A stretch of DNA of 64,000 bases, taken from NCBI GenBank assembly GCA_029239755.1, contig JARBUI010000001.1, positions 248,001 through 312,000 of the forward strand. Reading direction: 5' to 3'. Made by a program: the position numbers and the translations under genes. The DNA is from Clostridia bacterium (lineage in GTDB: Bacteria > Bacillota > Clostridia > Lachnospirales > Cellulosilyticaceae). Shown one piece after another: positions 62,675 through 64,000 of this stretch. How positions within the stretch are numbered: position 1 is the first letter of the stretch; every line of letters starts with the position of its first letter. The notes under the pieces are model-generated. The model saw nothing but the letters and a program-made list of their open reading frames with translations. It had not been told where the DNA came from and searched no databases.

Positions 62675-63234
62675 ATTTCAAAATGACCTTTTAAATAGTC
62701 ATAAGCAGTTTTATAGGCCGGTGTATGGATACTTCCTCCATAAACTATATGGCTCCTGCCATCTTCTGAGGTCTTTATAACCTTTCCAAAGGTTATAAGC
62801 TCCTCACCATAATACTCTTCCATCGACATATTAAATGAGACATTCCTCTCATACAGTTTACCAAAATCCTCAAAAACCTTTTTATGCTCATGGTTACAAA
62901 GATCCTCATTAGTATCTTTAAAGCAGAACTTATACACACAAAAGCAAAAAAAGGTTATCTTTTCTGCGCCAGCTAAGTTATCAAATATAAGATTATGAAG
63001 ATACTTATTCCCTGCATAGGGCGAGCAGTCAATCCCTTGATTAACACTATAATTCATTAAGCCGCAAGAAGCCTTTAGGTCATCATCTAATACTCTGTCA
63101 ATAAGCGCACTTGCGTCACTTTTGGTAGCATCTTCCGGAAGAGAAATGCCAAGTGATGCTGCATATTCTCTCTGCCTCTTAGATGCTGGCTTTAAATCTA
63201 TTTTATTAGGAAATTTATATCTCTCAGAACGCAT
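62671..63234 (-). CDS. Hypothetical protein
   Basis: This is a 187-residue protein. The first 55 residues, LKPASKRQREYAASLGISLP followed by SDASALIDRVLDDD, resemble the short helix-hairpin motif seen in several phage and mobile-element proteins. The middle is cysteine and aromatic rich (ITFFCFCVYKFCFKD). It ends with a DY-rich segment. I do not recognise a family. The 4-base overlap with DUF3795 is tail to tail. Confidence 0.65.
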   Translation of the reverse strand: MRSERYKFPNKIDLKPASKRQREYAASLGISLPEDATKSDASALIDRVLDDDLKASCGLMNYSVNQGIDCSPYAGNKYLHNLIFDNLAGAEKITFFCFCVYKFCFKDTNEDLCNHEHKKVFEDFGKLYERNVSFNMSMEEYYGEELITFGKVIKTSEDGRSHIVYGGSIHTPAYKTAYDYLKGHFEI

Positions 63235-63305
63235 ATCTTGTCCTCATTTCAATAATTGATCTCTACCTCATCATACAATGCACCCCTAACGATTTCAACT
63301 CTATA

Positions 63306-63334
63306 TTGACAATCCCTGCTTTACTTGCTAGAAT
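63306..63334 (+). promoter_or_regulatory. guaB promoter
   Basis: TTGACA (63306-63311) and TAGAAT (63329-63334) are separated by 17 bp, followed by GGAGG (63351-63355) nine bases before the GTG start. Confidence 0.85.
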
Positions 63335-63364
63335 ACTTAGAAATTCATAAGGAGGTTGTTTGCA

Positions 63365-64000
63365 GTGGCATTTTATTATAATGAAGTTTCTCGTACGTTT
63401 AGTGAGTATTTGCTTATACCTAATTTAACAAGAAAAGACTGTATCCCAACTAAGGTTAATTTAAAAACTCCTCTCGTTAAGTTCAAAAAAGGTGAGGTAT
63501 CCCCTATCCAGATTAATATTCCTCTTGTTTCAGCTATTATGCAGTCTGTATCGGATGATAAACTGGCTATTGCTCTTGCAAAATGCGGAGGATTATCTTT
63601 TATCTTTGGTTCGCAGTCTATAGAAAATCAAGCAGAAATGGTACGAAGGGTTAAGAACTTTAAAGCAGGATTTGTAGTAAGTGTTGCAAACTTATCTCCA
63701 GAACATACGTTAAGCGATGTTATCAAATTAAAAGAAAAAACCGGGCACTCTACTATTGCTGTCACAGAAGACGGCACCTTATCCAGTAAATTACAAGGTA
63801 TTGTAACCAGCAGAGATTATAGAATAAGCAGAGATTCTTTAGATAAAAAAGTCGGTGAGTTTATGACTCCTTTTGAAGAGCTTATTGTCGGTCATTCAAG
63901 TATCACCCTAAGTGAAGCAAATGATATATTATGGGAGCATAAGCTAAACTGTCTGCCTATTATTGATGATAGCCAAAAACTTGCCTATTTTGTGTTTAGA
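63365..64000 (+). CDS. guaB: IMP dehydrogenase, 3' end off the window
   Basis: The start is GTG at 63365 ([20 protein letters not shown]) after GGAGG. The first 212 residues are present. [24 protein letters not shown] begins the barrel. CBS domains follow in [15 protein letters not shown] and [15 protein letters not shown]. The catalytic cysteine loop is beyond the edge. It oxidises IMP to XMP with NAD, the first committed step to GMP. Confidence 0.95.
   Translation, partial: MAFYYNEVSRTFSEYLLIPNLTRKDCIPTKVNLKTPLVKFKKGEVSPIQINIPLVSAIMQSVSDDKLAIALAKCGGLSFIFGSQSIENQAEMVRRVKNFKAGFVVSVANLSPEHTLSDVIKLKEKTGHSTIAVTEDGTLSSKLQGIVTSRDYRISRDSLDKKVGEFMTPFEELIVGHSSITLSEANDILWEHKLNCLPIIDDSQKLAYFVFR

Overview
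The window is a low-GC chromosomal segment from a Gram-positive anaerobe of the Clostridia, most like the Lachnospiraceae. Signs of this are AGGAGG-type ribosome binding sites, T-box leaders on trpE and metG, a Gram-positive LexA box, a YabE-like protein next to ksgA, and a C-terminal domain that resembles one common in Lachnospiraceae proteins (DUF6128-like). The family assignment is inference. Both ends cut genes: a HelD-type helicase on the left and guaB on the right. No phage or plasmid backbone is visible.

Positions 1-3.2 kb hold helD (partial), a tRNA-Leu(CAG) and an SOS-controlled dinB operon. Positions 3.2-12.7 kb form a decayed accessory region rich in defence genes. In order it has a palindromic repeat (A), a broken hsdS, a one-chain DUF262/DUF1524 (GmrSD-like) restriction protein, a dead IS200-type element, a decayed tRNA-Leu with its terminator, a two-gene helicase-nuclease system that I read as Hachiman (hamA-hamB), an ISL3-family remnant, and an intact tRNA-Leu(AAG). 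The decayed and intact tRNA-Leu units lie in the same orientation and bracket hamAB, so this block looks like an island or duplication at a tRNA gene.

Positions 12.8-37 kb are mostly core genes. They include trxA, an EAL phosphodiesterase with a dead GGDEF domain, trmB, a hexuronate block (uxuA-gntR-uxuB), the complete trpEGDCFBA operon under a tryptophan T-box, a lineage-specific repeat-rich protein, aroF-pheA, ksgA with a YabE-like G5/3D protein, tatD and a large secreted stalk-domain protein. Positions 37-38.4 kb are a second junk island: repeat B, an IS1182-family remnant and a nested palindrome of about 370 nt (repeat C). Repeats A, B and C share a conserved core inside arms that are self-complementary but differ between copies.

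Positions 38.4-50.5 kb carry a secreted SH3 protein, a deoxyribonucleotidase, a protein O-mannosyltransferase homologue, YbjQ and a five-gene disaccharide unit (malE-malF-malG, GH65 phosphorylase, beta-phosphoglucomutase) with a divergent AraC regulator. Together these would import a glucose disaccharide, split it with phosphate and feed glucose 6-phosphate to glycolysis. Positions 50.6-64 kb hold two chemoreceptors, a membrane protein, a DUF4342 protein with a two-component system, metG under a T-box, a second AraC regulator, a DUF3795 protein, a hypothetical protein and guaB.

The parts most worth follow-up are the hamAB island between the two tRNA-Leu units, the A/B/C palindromic repeat family with its nested member, and a response regulator whose best-placed start codon is ATC.
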